Assembly (NCBI GenBank): GCA_965214125.1
Contig: CBDCBA010000020.1
Location: 1-64,000 of the forward strand
DNA: 64,000 nt
Source: CBDCBA01 sp965214125
GTDB lineage: Bacteria > Planctomycetota > Phycisphaerae > Tepidisphaerales > Tepidisphaeraceae
Direction of reading: 5' to 3'
Below the pieces are notes generated by a model. The model saw only the letters and a program-made list of their open reading frames with translations, was not told the origin of the DNA and ran no database searches. The translations under genes and the position numbers were made by a program. Within the stretch, counting starts at the first letter, position 1, and each line of letters begins with the position of its first letter. Shown piece after piece: positions 18,365 through 28,207 of this stretch.

Positions 18365-19603
18365 CTAAGCGGCGACGGCGCAGTTCTCCGCCGGCGCGGC
18401 CAGACGCAGGAGCGGCGGACGCCCCTCGCGCTCCATCGCGATGAGCGTCTGGAACTCCATCTCGGGAATCGTGCAGAACGCCTCCGCCAGCGCCGGGTCG
18501 AACTGCGTGCCGGCGCAGTCTCGCACCTCCTGCAGCGCCTTTACGAGCGGCATCGCGCTGCGGTAGGTACGGCTGCTGGTCATCGCGTCGAAGCTGTCGG
18601 CCACGCACATGATGCGGCCCAGCAGCGGGATGTCCTCGCCGGCGAGGCCGTGCGGGTAACCGCGGCCGTTGTACTTCTCGTGGTGGCTCAGGACGCCGGG
18701 CAACACGTCTTCAATCTTCGGGACGCGCTCGAGAATCTTGTAGCCGATCTCCGGATGTCGCTTGATCTGGGCGAACTCCTCGTCGGTCAGCTTGCCCGGC
18801 TTGCGGATCACGGCGTCGTCGACGCCGATCTTGCCGACGTCGTGGAGCAGCCCGCTGAGGTAGACGCGATCGCAGTAGTCGCCCTCGCACCCCGCCGCTT
18901 CGGCGAGACGGCGCGCGAAGAGCGCCACGCGCACACTGTGGCCGCGGGTGTAGGCGTCCTTCGCGTCGACGGCGGCCACCAGCGCGTGAAGCAGGCCCAT
19001 CATCAGGCGCTCGGCGTCGACGAACAGGCGGCGGTTCTCCAGGAACATCGCCAACTGCAACGCGACTGACGCCAGCAGCTTCCGGTCGATGCTCGTGAAG
19101 GCTCCGTCATTGAACGTGCCGAAAATCGCCTCGGGCACGTCCTTGTCGATCACGAAGAGCGCGCCCGCGCTGCTTCCACCCCGCCGCAGCGGGACGGCCA
19201 GCAGTTGCCGGCCACGCGGAGCGAGCCAGGCCAGGTCGGGATCGGCGGCCACATCGTTCGTGCGGAAGAACGCGCCCTCGGCGGCGGCCTCGCAACCCGT
19301 TTCGGTCGTGAGACGGTTGTGCAGAAACGATCGAAGTCGATCAAGCTCGCCCGGCGTGAGCGCGGGCTCGCCGAACGTGTAGACGGCGGGATCGCCCAGC
19401 CGCGACGCGTCCCACGTTACAATGCCCGCGCCGCGCACGACGGCGACTTCGGCGATGGCATCGAGCGCGGCGTTCAGGAAGCCGTCGGCGTCGCCGTCGA
19501 CGGTCATCTGCTGGTTGAGGCGGGCGACGAGCGCCGTCTCCTCGTACTGCTGGGCGAGCTGCTCGCTGAGTTGCTCGAGCTCCGTCGGGGCCTGATCGTT
19601 CAC
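18365..19603 (-). CDS. GAF plus HD-GYP domain protein (probable c-di-GMP phosphodiesterase), 412 aa
   Basis: After a short coiled coil, residues ~30-195 form a GAF-type sensor domain. The C-terminal HD-GYP domain has HSVRVALFARRL, LLHDVGKIGV, SHHEKYNGRGYPHG and the trailing VADSFDAMTSSRTYR. All metal ligands of an active HD-GYP appear present, so it likely hydrolyses cyclic di-GMP. It starts with GTG overlapping the receiver gene's stop (GTGA), so receiver output and HD-GYP are made together. Confidence 0.9.
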   Translation of the reverse strand: MNDQAPTELEQLSEQLAQQYEETALVARLNQQMTVDGDADGFLNAALDAIAEVAVVRGAGIVTWDASRLGDPAVYTFGEPALTPGELDRLRSFLHNRLTTETGCEAAAEGAFFRTNDVAADPDLAWLAPRGRQLLAVPLRRGGSSAGALFVIDKDVPEAIFGTFNDGAFTSIDRKLLASVALQLAMFLENRRLFVDAERLMMGLLHALVAAVDAKDAYTRGHSVRVALFARRLAEAAGCEGDYCDRVYLSGLLHDVGKIGVDDAVIRKPGKLTDEEFAQIKRHPEIGYKILERVPKIEDVLPGVLSHHEKYNGRGYPHGLAGEDIPLLGRIMCVADSFDAMTSSRTYRSAMPLVKALQEVRDCAGTQFDPALAEAFCTIPEMEFQTLIAMEREGRPPLLRLAAPAENCAVAA

Positions 19604-19989
19604 GCCGCCTCCGGCAGGTGGCGGGCGACGGCGCCGGCAAGATCGCGCGGGCTGAACGGCTTGTTGATGACCTCGACGATGCCGGCCGCCTCGCGCTCAG
19701 CGGGGTCGATGTCACTGTCCCGAGCCGTCAGCAGCAACGCCGGCGTGCGCTGGCCCGAGTCCGCCAGAGCGCGGCAGAACTCGACGCCCGACAGGTGCGG
19801 CATGTGGTAGTCCGTCACGAGCAGCGATGGCTTCCTCTCTCGCGCCAGTTCCAGCGCCGCCTGCCCGTCGGAGGCGGTGATCACCGCGTAGCCGCTCTTT
19901 CGCAGCTTCAACGAGACAACGTTGAGGATGTGCGATTCGTCGTCGGCGACGAGGACGAGGGGTTGGTTCGACTGGTCGTCCGTGGCCAT
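19600..19989 (-). CDS. Single-domain response regulator (receiver), 129 aa
   Basis: CheY-like receiver without an output domain. Acidic residues DDE are at positions 16-18, the phosphoacceptor is D60 in LLVTDYHMP, Thr is in LLLTARD and the conserved Lys is in INKPFSP. It is translationally coupled to the HD-GYP gene, which is probably its partner, and lies 110 bp downstream of the histidine kinase gene, its likely phosphodonor. Confidence 0.92.
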   Translation of the reverse strand: MATDDQSNQPLVLVADDESHILNVVSLKLRKSGYAVITASDGQAALELARERKPSLLVTDYHMPHLSGVEFCRALADSGQRTPALLLTARDSDIDPAEREAAGIVEVINKPFSPRDLAGAVARHLPEAA

Positions 19990-20099
19990 GATTTCGGTTC
20001 CTTCTCTCGGGCACCAGCCCGTACGGATGAAACGGCGGGTTCCCGACCCAGCGGTGTGCGCGTCCGAACGGTCCGTCGTTCGGCGGCAGGAGTGGCGGC

Positions 20100-21626
20100 T
20101 TACGCGGCCGCTCGACCCTGCTGTATCGGCACGGCGGCGGCGTCGCTTTCTCCCGAGCCTCGGCCCGCCGCGCTGCCGGCCATCGGCAGCTCGAACGCGA
20201 ACGTGCTCCCCTCGCCTTCGACGCTCTCCGCCCAGACGCGGCCGGCAAAATCCTGCTCGATCACACGCTTCACCAGCGGCAGCCCCAGGCCCGTGCCCTT
20301 GGCCATCTTGCTGTTCTTCTCCACGCGATAGAACTTCTCGAAGACGTGCGGCAGGTCGTCGGGCGGGATGCCGGCGCCGTTGTCGATCACCTTCGTAATC
20401 ACCGTGCCCGCCGCCTCGTCGGCCTCGAACTTCAGCGTCACGCAGCCCCCCTCGGGCGTGTACTTCACCGCGTTGCTCAGCAGGTTCAGCGCAACCTGGT
20501 AGAGCAGGTCCGCGTCGGCGACGACCTGGAAGAGACTTGGCAGCAACTCACGCCGCACCTCGATGTTCTTGAGCTTGGCCTGCGGCTCGATCACGCCCAG
20601 CGCCTTTTCGGCCACCACCACCGGGCTCATCGGGCGGCGGTCGATCTTGACGAGCCCGCTTTCAATGCGGCTGATGTTCAAAATGCTGTCGATCATGGAG
20701 CCGAGGCGCTCGGCCTCGCCCTGAATGATCTCACAGAACTCCTGCCGCTCGGCGGCCTCGGCGTCGGGATCGTCCACGAGCATTTCTGCATATGCGCGAA
20801 TGCTTGCAAGCGGCGTGCGCAACTCGTGCGTGACGCTGCTGACGAAGTCGTTCTTCTGCTGCGCCAGTTCCGCCTCGCGCGTGGTGTCGCGCAGCACGAT
20901 GACGACCCCGCTGGCGGCGCCTTCCTCCCGCGCCGAACCAAGCGGCGCGATGGAGACGCGATACGTGCGCGGCCCGGCGGGCGGGCCCTCCTCGGCTGCG
21001 CGCGCATCAATGACGAAGTCGGCGGTGCGGCGCGAGGCGCGGCCACCAATCCGGACCTCGCGAGCCATCGTCGCCAGGCGCGGCTCGGGCACGACCTCGG
21101 CCAGCGCATCGCCCAGGCCGGCCTGCCCGCCACACAAGCGGGCGGCGGCGGGGTTGATCGTCACGATCTCGTCGAACGCGTCGGTCACAATCACGCCGTC
21201 GTCCAGGTCGGCGAGCACGCCTTCCAAGTGGCGCCGTTGCCCTTCGACGAGCTTGACCTCGATCTGGCGGCGTTGCGAGTCGGCGGCGGCCTCATCGGCC
21301 ATCCCGCCGGCGGCGGCAAGGCAAGAGTTCAGGCTCGCGACCAGCGGGCTGGCGAAGTCTTCCTCCCAGCGGATCGGGCGCAGCCGGCGCTCCTTGCCGG
21401 CGGCGGCAGCGCTCTCGTCGAGCGCGGTGCGCAGCCGGTCGCGAACGCGGCGGTTGAACCGCCCCATCAGCAGGCCGCCGCCGCAGGCGACGCCCAGCAG
21501 CGACAGCCCCAGCACGGCCGTGGCGCCGCCGGGATCGGCGCCGCCCACGGCGGAAGGGGCGACCAGCAGCGCGCCGGCGGCGGCCGCGGTCGGGGTCAGA
21601 ATCGTGGTCCAAATGCCTTCTCTCAC
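20100..21626 (-). CDS. Membrane sensor histidine kinase with PAS domain, 508 aa
   Basis: Two N-terminal hydrophobic segments (about residues 8-55) are followed by a HAMP-like charged helix, then a PAS domain (LADLDDGVIVTDAFDEIVTINPAA). HisKA has the phospho-His in SVTHELRTPLASIRAYAEM, and an HATPase domain has DNGAGIPPDDLPHVFEKFYR and GTGLGLPLVK. All catalytic boxes are intact. It starts with GTG and has AAAGG upstream. It is the PhoR/WalK-like type. Likely partner: the receiver protein next door. Confidence 0.9.
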   Translation of the reverse strand: MREGIWTTILTPTAAAAGALLVAPSAVGGADPGGATAVLGLSLLGVACGGGLLMGRFNRRVRDRLRTALDESAAAAGKERRLRPIRWEEDFASPLVASLNSCLAAAGGMADEAAADSQRRQIEVKLVEGQRRHLEGVLADLDDGVIVTDAFDEIVTINPAAARLCGGQAGLGDALAEVVPEPRLATMAREVRIGGRASRRTADFVIDARAAEEGPPAGPRTYRVSIAPLGSAREEGAASGVVIVLRDTTREAELAQQKNDFVSSVTHELRTPLASIRAYAEMLVDDPDAEAAERQEFCEIIQGEAERLGSMIDSILNISRIESGLVKIDRRPMSPVVVAEKALGVIEPQAKLKNIEVRRELLPSLFQVVADADLLYQVALNLLSNAVKYTPEGGCVTLKFEADEAAGTVITKVIDNGAGIPPDDLPHVFEKFYRVEKNSKMAKGTGLGLPLVKRVIEQDFAGRVWAESVEGEGSTFAFELPMAGSAAGRGSGESDAAAVPIQQGRAAA

Positions 21627-21674
21627 AGTTGTTGCCTTTGCTCCCCCGAATACTGAATCGCCCCAAACGGCCGC

Positions 21675-22916
21675 CTACTGAAGTTGGCGACGCGTGTCGG
21701 CCAACAGGTCGCCCGCGAGCGCGTCGCCCGCGTCAATCGCGGCCGCCCGCTCGAAGTAAGCCTGCGCCTCGTCGTGCCGGCCCAGACGCCGCAGGCAGAC
21801 GCCGTACAGCAGCGGCGCCGTCGAGTCTCCCGCGTCCAGCCGCGCCAACTTGATGAACGTGTCCGCCGCCTCGGCGATGCGGTCCTGGCGAAGTCGGATC
21901 AGGCCCGACAACAGCAACGCATCCGGCGACTCCGGCGCCAGCGCCAACGCACGCTCGGCGGCGCCGGCAGCACGCTCCAGGTCGCCTGTCTCTACGCAGC
22001 TTGCTGGCCACCCCCAGCCATGGCGGCCAGCAGCCGATCGTCCATGCCGCGTCGCACTTTTGAAACGTCGCCCGCGCCAGCGGCCGCGTCGTTCGGTTCA
22101 GCGAGAGCTGGCACTGTCGCCAGCGCGAGCAGCAGCGACGGGCGAGTCGCTCGACCGCGTCTCCCAGCTTCGTCGAGCAGGCGCAGCGCCCTCGCGATGC
22201 CGCCCCGCCGCCACGGTGGCCAGAAGGCGTGCCGCTCGGCGAGGTCAGAGGTCGCTCCGGCGACAGAATCGCTGGCCTGGCGGTACATCTCGACCGCCTC
22301 CTCGAGTGCTCGCTCGAGCACGATCGTACACCTGGCCCAAGCGCGTCGCGGACGGCGGCGTTTCCCTCGAAGTAGACGAGGCGGGCTCGCGAAGCTGCTC
22401 GCGCCGCCTTCAATTGCGCGGTCGGCGGCGACGAGGGCCTCGGCGTGGGCGATGAGGTACGGCGGGGTCGCCCGGCTGCAACGCTCGCTGGCGCGGGCGT
22501 GGTGCGCGACGGCGCGGTCGGGCGTCCTGCCAGCGCTCGGCGATGACGCCGGCGAGGTGCTCGGCCATCGCCGCCTGTGTGGGCGACGGGCTGCAACGCC
22601 TGGGCCGCGCTCGCAAGCGACGCGCGGGCGGCGGCGAGGTCGTTCTGCTCGATTTGCAGGATCTGCGCCCGCAGCACGTGCAGCTCGGCCGACGCGCCGC
22701 CGGTGGTGACAAGCCCCTGCTCGACCGACTGCCGTCGCGCTTCGTCGAGGTGCCCGCCGGCGAGTCTGCTCGCGGGCGAGCTCGGCGAGCACCTGCACCG
22801 CGCGCGGCGTTCCACTGGCTCGCGCGCGAGTTCCTTTTGCGAGGGGCCGCTCGAGCAGCCGACCAGCAGCACGGCCGGCCGCGGCGATGCGCGAGCATGG
22901 AATTCGTGCGCTTCAC
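21675..22916 (-). pseudogene. TPR-repeat lipoprotein gene, frame broken many times
   Basis: The gene would encode a TPR protein beside a secretin, as pilotin-like or assembly TPR proteins do. An N-terminal lipoprotein signal (VLLVGCSSGPSQKELARE) and TPR-like helices such as AELHVLRAQILQIEQNDLAAARASL, EEAVEMYRQASDS and LLLSGLIRLRQDRIAEAADT are all visible, but in three alternating frames. Only the last ~90 residues (21675-21947) form an unbroken frame. A GTG at 22916 is the likely start. Around ten frame changes occur between about 22920 and 21985. Sequencing or consensus error is the likeliest cause, because coding similarity persists through each shift; decay of a real gene is the alternative. 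Confidence 0.6.
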
Positions 22917-22919
22917 GAT

Positions 22920-24765
22920 CTCGCCTTTCTTCGGGGTCGGCGATCGTCAGCTCGTCCTCGCGGATGGCGCGGCGGACGAAGTCGCGGATGGTGCTGTTGT
23001 CCGCCTCTTCGGATATGATCGTTTGTGAGCGTTTCGCTTCAGCTCCAGCGCCTCGATGAACGACGGGTTCAAGTGCAGGGCCGCGTTCTCGTGTAGAAGC
23101 GGGCGCAGGCCGTCCGTTGGGCTCGGGCTTGTCCAGCTCGGCGATCGCCTTTTCGTAGTACGACTGCGCCATCCGCTCGCGGCCCCAGGGCATCATGCCC
23201 CGCCGCGTGCCGACGCGAAGCAGTTCGGCGCGCGCCAGTTCCCGTTCGCTCAGCTCGCTGTAGCGGTCCAAGTCCTTCACGATGTGCGGCGTGAGGAGGA
23301 TGATGATCTCCTCGCGGGTGGTCGCGTCTGCCTGCCGGCGGAAGGCGGCGCCGACCAGCGGCAGGTTGCCCAGCACCGGGATCTGGCTCCGGCCGACGGT
23401 CGTGCTCTCGCGGAACAAGCCGCCGATCACGATGGTGTGGCCGTCCTTGACGAGCACGTTGCTCGTGACCTGCGTCGTCACCTTGCTCGGTAGCCCGCGG
23501 GCGTCGACGCCGCCGGCGGAGTCTTCGGGGTGGATCTCCATCCGCACGTACCCGTCGCGGCTGACGAAGGGGCGGAAGACGAGCTTGGTGCCGGTTTCGA
23601 GGAACTCGACGCTTTGCGTAGCGGCGGTCTCGGTGAGGGTCGTCGTGATGAAGCCGTCCTGCCGGCCGACGAGCACCTCGCCCTTGTGCTTGTTCACCGC
23701 CAGCACCTTGGGGTTGGCCAGGACGGTGGTGTCGGTCACGCCTTCGAGGGCGGCGAGGAAGACGCTGACGTCGCCGCTGACGAAGCCGAGCTTGAGCCCG
23801 CCGTTGACCGGTCCGGCGAAATTGTTGCCGGTGCCGCCGCCGTAGATCTCGTCGTCGACCGCCACCGCCTCGCCGCCATTGACGCTCGCCCCGCCGCCGA
23901 GTTGGCCGCCGTTGAGGAAGTTGACGGCGTCGAAGTCGACGCCGCCCACCAGGTTGAAATCGACGCCGAACTGGTTGTTTTCGGTAAGCGTGCTGGAGAG
24001 GATCGTCGCCTCGACCAGCACCTGCTCGGGCCGGGCGTCGACTTTTTGCAGGAGGCGGTCGGCGGCGTCGAGGTGCTCGGGGAAGTCCTTCACGACGAGC
24101 AGGTCGCCCCCGCCGTAGCCGTAGCCGCCGCCGTCGGTCGGGTCGTTCTGCATGCCGCGTTCGGTGGCGTCGCTGAAGCTGATCTCCGCCAACTCGCTCA
24201 GTGCGGGGCCGATCATCCGCGAGGCCATCTCCGGGCCGATGTGGTAGACGCGGAAGACGCGCGTTTCGCGCACGCGGTCGGCCTCGTCGAGCGCGGCGAG
24301 CTCCTCCTGCGTGTAGACATAGATGAAGTTGCCCTCCTCCCGCGCCGCCAGGCCGCCGCCGCGCAGAATCGCATCGAGCGCTTCGCCGACGGCAACGTCG
24401 TACAGCGTGCAGGTGACGGTTCCGGCCACGTCGCGGCTGGCGATAATGTTGCGTTGCGATCGCGCGGCCAGCATGCGCAGCACGTCGATCACGCGGGCAT
24501 CATCGACGTGGATGTCCACGGTGTCGGCGGCGGCGTCGTACGAGACGGCCGACTCGTCGAGCGACACTGCCTCGGGCCCGGCCGGCGGCGCGAAGGCATC
24601 AATGGCAAACGGATCGGTCGGCGGCGGTTCGGTCCGCGGGGCGTCGCTGGACGCCCGCAGCGGCGCGACCGGCCCCGCCAGCGTCGCCACCACGGAGGCG
24701 GCGGCCACCGCCACGAGGGCGGCCGAGCGGAACGGGCGTGAGGATCGGCGGACAACGTCGTGCAT
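22920..24765 (-). CDS. Secretin (GspD/PilQ-like), C-terminus frame-disrupted
   Basis: Outer-membrane channel of the secretion or pilus system. A signal peptide (residues ~1-38) is followed by a secretin N0/STN-like domain (VIDVLRMLAARSQRNIIAS), an N1-like domain with VYHIGPEMASRMI, and the secretin core, which includes VLVEATILSSTLTENNQFGVDF, VTTQVTSNVLVKDGHTIVIGGLF and VPVLGN-like IPVLGNLPLVGAAFR. The core is intact to about 23120. Beyond it the frame changes near 23115 and back near 23035, and the natural stop, perhaps overlapping the GTG of the TPR gene, cannot be fixed. The glycine-rich segment GGGYGYGGGD is unusual. Confidence 0.85.
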
Positions 24766-24838
24766 GGAACTGCCTTTGCAAACTCTCCTACCCCCGCTGC
24801 TTCGACGCTTCGCCGAAGTCGCTTTGGCTCAACTTGGC

Positions 24839-25552
24839 TCAACCGTTCACCGAGCCGGCCGAAGGCCTGACCAGTTGCGGCGGCCGGCTCCCTCCGAGCC
24901 ACAGGCGCACCTGAACGCCCGCCCGCACCGCGACCACGCCCGAGGCGTCGATCGCAACCAGCTCGAACGCGCGGCCGGGGCCGAAGGCGTCGCCCACCTT
25001 AAGCAACGCCCCGTCGATCGTGGCCCTGGCGTTGGCGCCGACCATCACGCTGCCCACCCTGAACTTCGCGGCGTCCTCAAGCAGTTGCGTCCGCAGGCGA
25101 GCACGCCGCGTGGCCTGGTCGGCACGGGCATCAATGGCGGCGTTCATCGCGGCATCGAGCCCGCGCCAGAACTCGCCGGTGCGATCGGGCACGACCTCGG
25201 CCGGCTCCGGCGTCACCGGGGCGGCGACCTGCGCCTGAAAGAGATTTCGGGTCGGCGCCTGCACCGGGTTGGCCCGCCAATGCGCCACGAGCGCGGCGGC
25301 CTGGGCGATGGGCGGAACCCGCACGCGGGAGCCGTTGACGACCGCGATCTGCTCGCCGGAGGCGTCGGTGGCCAGCGCCGAGGCCGGGCCGGCGGCGCGG
25401 CCGGCGAACTGTCGGAACAGCACGATTCCCAGCACGGCGACGCAAACGCCCAACAGCGCGTACTGCTTGGTCGTCGGGCCGGTGTCCGCACCTTTGGCCG
25501 GCTTGCTGCCGGGCATCCTGCGCAGGCTTGGCGTTGACGGCGGGGGCGGCAT
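24839..25552 (-). CDS. Single-pass membrane protein, possible GspC/PilP-like component, 237 aa
   Basis: One transmembrane helix near residues 30-48 (YALLGVCVAVLGIVLF) and a periplasmic remainder. The last 70 residues, with VMVGANARATIDGALLKVGDAF and FELVAIDASGVVAVRAGVQVRLWL, read like the small beta-domain (HR/PilP type) that links the inner-membrane platform to the secretin. The gene precedes the secretin by 73 bp on the same strand. Assignment is by position and domain form, not by a firm motif match. Confidence 0.5.
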   Translation of the reverse strand: MPPPPSTPSLRRMPGSKPAKGADTGPTTKQYALLGVCVAVLGIVLFRQFAGRAAGPASALATDASGEQIAVVNGSRVRVPPIAQAAALVAHWRANPVQAPTRNLFQAQVAAPVTPEPAEVVPDRTGEFWRGLDAAMNAAIDARADQATRRARLRTQLLEDAAKFRVGSVMVGANARATIDGALLKVGDAFGPGRAFELVAIDASGVVAVRAGVQVRLWLGGSRPPQLVRPSAGSVNG

Positions 25553-25613
25553 ACCTGGCAGGCATCGGCCGATCCGCCGCCCGGCTTAGCGCGCCGGCGA
25601 CAGTTCGACAGAG

Positions 25614-26615
25614 TTACCGGACCTGTCCCGCCCCGACGGCAATCCAGGACTCGACGGCCCGCCGCGCATCGCCGAGGCCGGTCTTGGTCCGATAGTCGAG
25701 TTGGGCCAGCTTGTCCGTGAGGCGGCGTACGCCGTCGGGGCCGAGTGCACTCGCCGTCTCGAGCAGGCCGTCGACCTGGTTGGCCGGCCAGATGCGCAGG
25801 CGCTTGGCGATCTCGAACGGCCGCACGCCCTGCCGGCTCAGCGCCAGCGCGCCGCCGGCCTTTTCCAGCCAAAGGCCCAGCCAGGTGACGGCGCGGAACT
25901 CGGCCGACGGGTCCGTCGCGAGCAGTTGCCGCCACGTTCGCAGTGCCGCGTCGGGCTCGCCGCGGGAGAGGGCGTCGGTCATCGTCCACATCTGCTGCTC
26001 GCGCCGAAACGCGACGCCGCCGGCAATCTGATCGGGGGTCACGCGGCCGTCGTCGCTTTGCAGCGCGAGCTTGCCGAGTTCGTTGTCGATTCCGCCCAGA
26101 TCGACGCCGACGAGGTCCGCCAGCAGCCAGGCGGCGTCGACCGAGACGGCCAGTCCATGCTTCTGCTTGCCGCGCTCGACGATCCACTTCGGCAGCGTTG
26201 CGGCCTTGGGCGGCTCGCAGGCGACGATGCCGCCGATCTTGTCGATCGCCTTGTAAATCCGCTGGTTCTTCGGCAGCGACGCGACGCGCAGCACGAGCAC
26301 ATTGCCGGGCGAGGCCGAGGTCGTGTAGTCCTCCAGCGCCTCGCGGTGGCGGGTGATAAAGGCGTCGGCGTCTCGGACAACGACCACGCGGCGCCCCCCG
26401 AACATGGCGAAGGAGCGGACCTCGTCGAACACCTCGCTGGCCTCGGCGGAGGGGCCGTCGACGTCGCTGCGCTGGGCGTCGGGGCCGAGCGCGGCAAGGA
26501 GATCGACCAGCGCTTCCTGTTGGAGAAATCCGTCGGCGCCGACGAGGGCGACAACCGGGGCCGGCTCGCCGCGAGCGGTGGACGTGGCGGGGTTGGCCTT
26601 CGCGGCGCGGGGCAT
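25614..26615 (-). CDS. holA: DNA polymerase III delta subunit, 333 aa
   Basis: Clamp-loader subunit that opens the sliding clamp. It has the delta features VALVGADGFLQQEALVDLL at the N-terminus, FAMFGGRRVVVVRDADAF, and the C-terminal collar domain (LWLEKAGGALALSRQGVRPFEIAKRLRI ... LAQLDYRTKTGLGD). Length is normal. It is minus-strand, 61 bp upstream of the GspC-like gene, and divergent from the membrane protein gene at 26890. Confidence 0.9.
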   Translation of the reverse strand: MPRAAKANPATSTARGEPAPVVALVGADGFLQQEALVDLLAALGPDAQRSDVDGPSAEASEVFDEVRSFAMFGGRRVVVVRDADAFITRHREALEDYTTSASPGNVLVLRVASLPKNQRIYKAIDKIGGIVACEPPKAATLPKWIVERGKQKHGLAVSVDAAWLLADLVGVDLGGIDNELGKLALQSDDGRVTPDQIAGGVAFRREQQMWTMTDALSRGEPDAALRTWRQLLATDPSAEFRAVTWLGLWLEKAGGALALSRQGVRPFEIAKRLRIWPANQVDGLLETASALGPDGVRRLTDKLAQLDYRTKTGLGDARRAVESWIAVGAGQVR

Positions 26616-26889
26616 GGCGATAGAATATGGTGCGACGGCGGTGGAGTTGGCGGGTGGCTCGATTTACAGTCGCGGGACGTGGCTGCCGATGGTGACGAGG
26701 AGGGCGCTGCCCTGTTGGCGATTGTTGCCGATCGGGCGCGGGGCCTGGCGGACGTCCTGGCGGCGCAGTCGAGACAGTTGACGGACCCGCAGCAAGCCGC
26801 CCTCGCCCGCGCCGCAGATGCCGCCCAACACCTTGCCGACGCCTTGCGCGTTCGTCCGCCTATTTCCGCCAAGACCCCTCAGGACCGCG

Positions 26890-27633
26890 ATGAGCACGAC
26901 TGATCCCGTGATGAGCGACGCGCCGGACCCATCCCGCCCGCCCCATTCACCCCACGCGCCGGCGCCGTCCGACGCCGCGCCCGCGGACCCCGAGTCGGTT
27001 CCCCCGCGTGACGTGGGGGGCGAGGGGCCCGCCGCCCCGCCGCCGCCCGGCCCGTACGCGGCCAAGCGGGGGCAATACTTCATCAACGTCCGCTACGTGA
27101 TCGTGCTGGCCTTCTTCGTGATGGCGGCGTGGTTCCTGTACGACGGCATCGTCAAATGGCCCGCCGAGAATGCCCAGCTCGACAAGTTGGAGGCGGAGAA
27201 GGATCAGGCGAGCGCGCAGTACCTCAACGACGAGGTGGCACGGCTTGACAAGCAGATTGAAGATGAGGGCCTCACGCGCCACAGCGACAACAGCATTTTC
27301 TGGCAGTACGTGCTGGGCTTCGGGCTTCCGCCGCTGGGTTTGGCATTGCTGGCCTACTGGCTCTACTCCAGCCGGGGCGTTGTGCGGCTCGACGAGCAGG
27401 ACGTGCTGCACGTTCCGGGCCACCCGCCGGTGCCGGCGGCGGCGATCAAGGAGATCGACGACGAGCTGTGGGACCGCAAGGGCATCAGCCACCTCTACTA
27501 CGACGCCGACGGCCAGAGCGGGCGCATCAAGCTCGACGACTTCGTCTACGAGCGTGGCCCGATCGAGAAGATCCACAAGCGCCTCGTCCACCTGCGCGTC
27601 GGCGACACGCACCCGGAGCTCGACGGGCTGTAG
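26890..27633 (+). CDS. Uncharacterised membrane protein, 247 aa
   Basis: A disordered Pro-rich N-terminus (~60 residues) is followed by a first transmembrane helix (YVIVLAFFVMAAWFLYDGI), a charged coiled coil (AQLDKLEAEKDQASAQ ... LDKQIEDEGLT) that would be periplasmic, and a second membrane helix (LGLALLAYWLYSS). A C-terminal soluble domain includes GRIKLDDFVYERGPIEKIHK. I do not recognise the family. The region upstream (26616-26889) holds no other gene that I can support and must contain both this promoter and that of holA. Confidence 0.7.
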   Translation: MSTTDPVMSDAPDPSRPPHSPHAPAPSDAAPADPESVPPRDVGGEGPAAPPPPGPYAAKRGQYFINVRYVIVLAFFVMAAWFLYDGIVKWPAENAQLDKLEAEKDQASAQYLNDEVARLDKQIEDEGLTRHSDNSIFWQYVLGFGLPPLGLALLAYWLYSSRGVVRLDEQDVLHVPGHPPVPAAAIKEIDDELWDRKGISHLYYDADGQSGRIKLDDFVYERGPIEKIHKRLVHLRVGDTHPELDGL

Positions 27634-27703
27634 GTTGGCCGCGATGGGTGGTGATCCGTCGGCCCCGCATTGACTTTGCCCCGCGGCGGCGGTTGGATTC
27701 GGC

Positions 27704-28120
27704 ATGAGCCGGATTCTGGTGGCCGTCAGCACTCCCGAGGCGAGCGAACGCGTGGTCGTTCCCGTAGCCGATCTGGCCAAGCGGCTCGACGCGGAGGTGC
27801 TGGTGATCCACGTCACCCGCCCCACCGCCGCCACCGCCAGCAACGACCGCGGCGACCAGGGCGAGCAGGCGGTCCGAACGCTTGGCGACAAGATTCGCGG
27901 CAAGGGCGTGGCCGTGCAGACGCTGCTGATGTTCAGCGACGACGTCGCGCAGGCGATCCTCTCGACGGCCAACGAGCGCAAGGCGACGCTGATCCTGCTG
28001 GGGCTGACCGGCAAGAACGTCTTCGCCCGCCTGATTGCAGGGAATGTGCCGGTTGAATTGCTTCGCGAGACGAAAATTCCCGTCATGCTCTTGCCGCCGG
28101 ATCATCGCGGGACGATCTAA
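27704..28120 (+). CDS. Universal stress protein family (UspA), 138 aa
   Basis: Compact alpha/beta nucleotide-binding fold. The start is SRILVAVSTPEASERVV and VLVIHVTRPTA marks strand 2; the C-terminal ATP-loop-like region LILLGLTGKNVFARLIAGNVPVELL fits the G-2x-G-9x-G signature in altered form. Normal length for a single-domain Usp. Function: stress survival through unknown ligands; it may bind ATP, but the degenerate loop makes that unsure. Confidence 0.85.
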   Translation: MSRILVAVSTPEASERVVVPVADLAKRLDAEVLVIHVTRPTAATASNDRGDQGEQAVRTLGDKIRGKGVAVQTLLMFSDDVAQAILSTANERKATLILLGLTGKNVFARLIAGNVPVELLRETKIPVMLLPPDHRGTI

Positions 28121-28207
28121 CCTTCCGCGCGGCCATCGCCCACCGTATTGTCTGCCGCTCCCCCGGCGACCGCGTCGGCGTTTCCCTCGCTCGCACCGAC
28201 TCCAACG

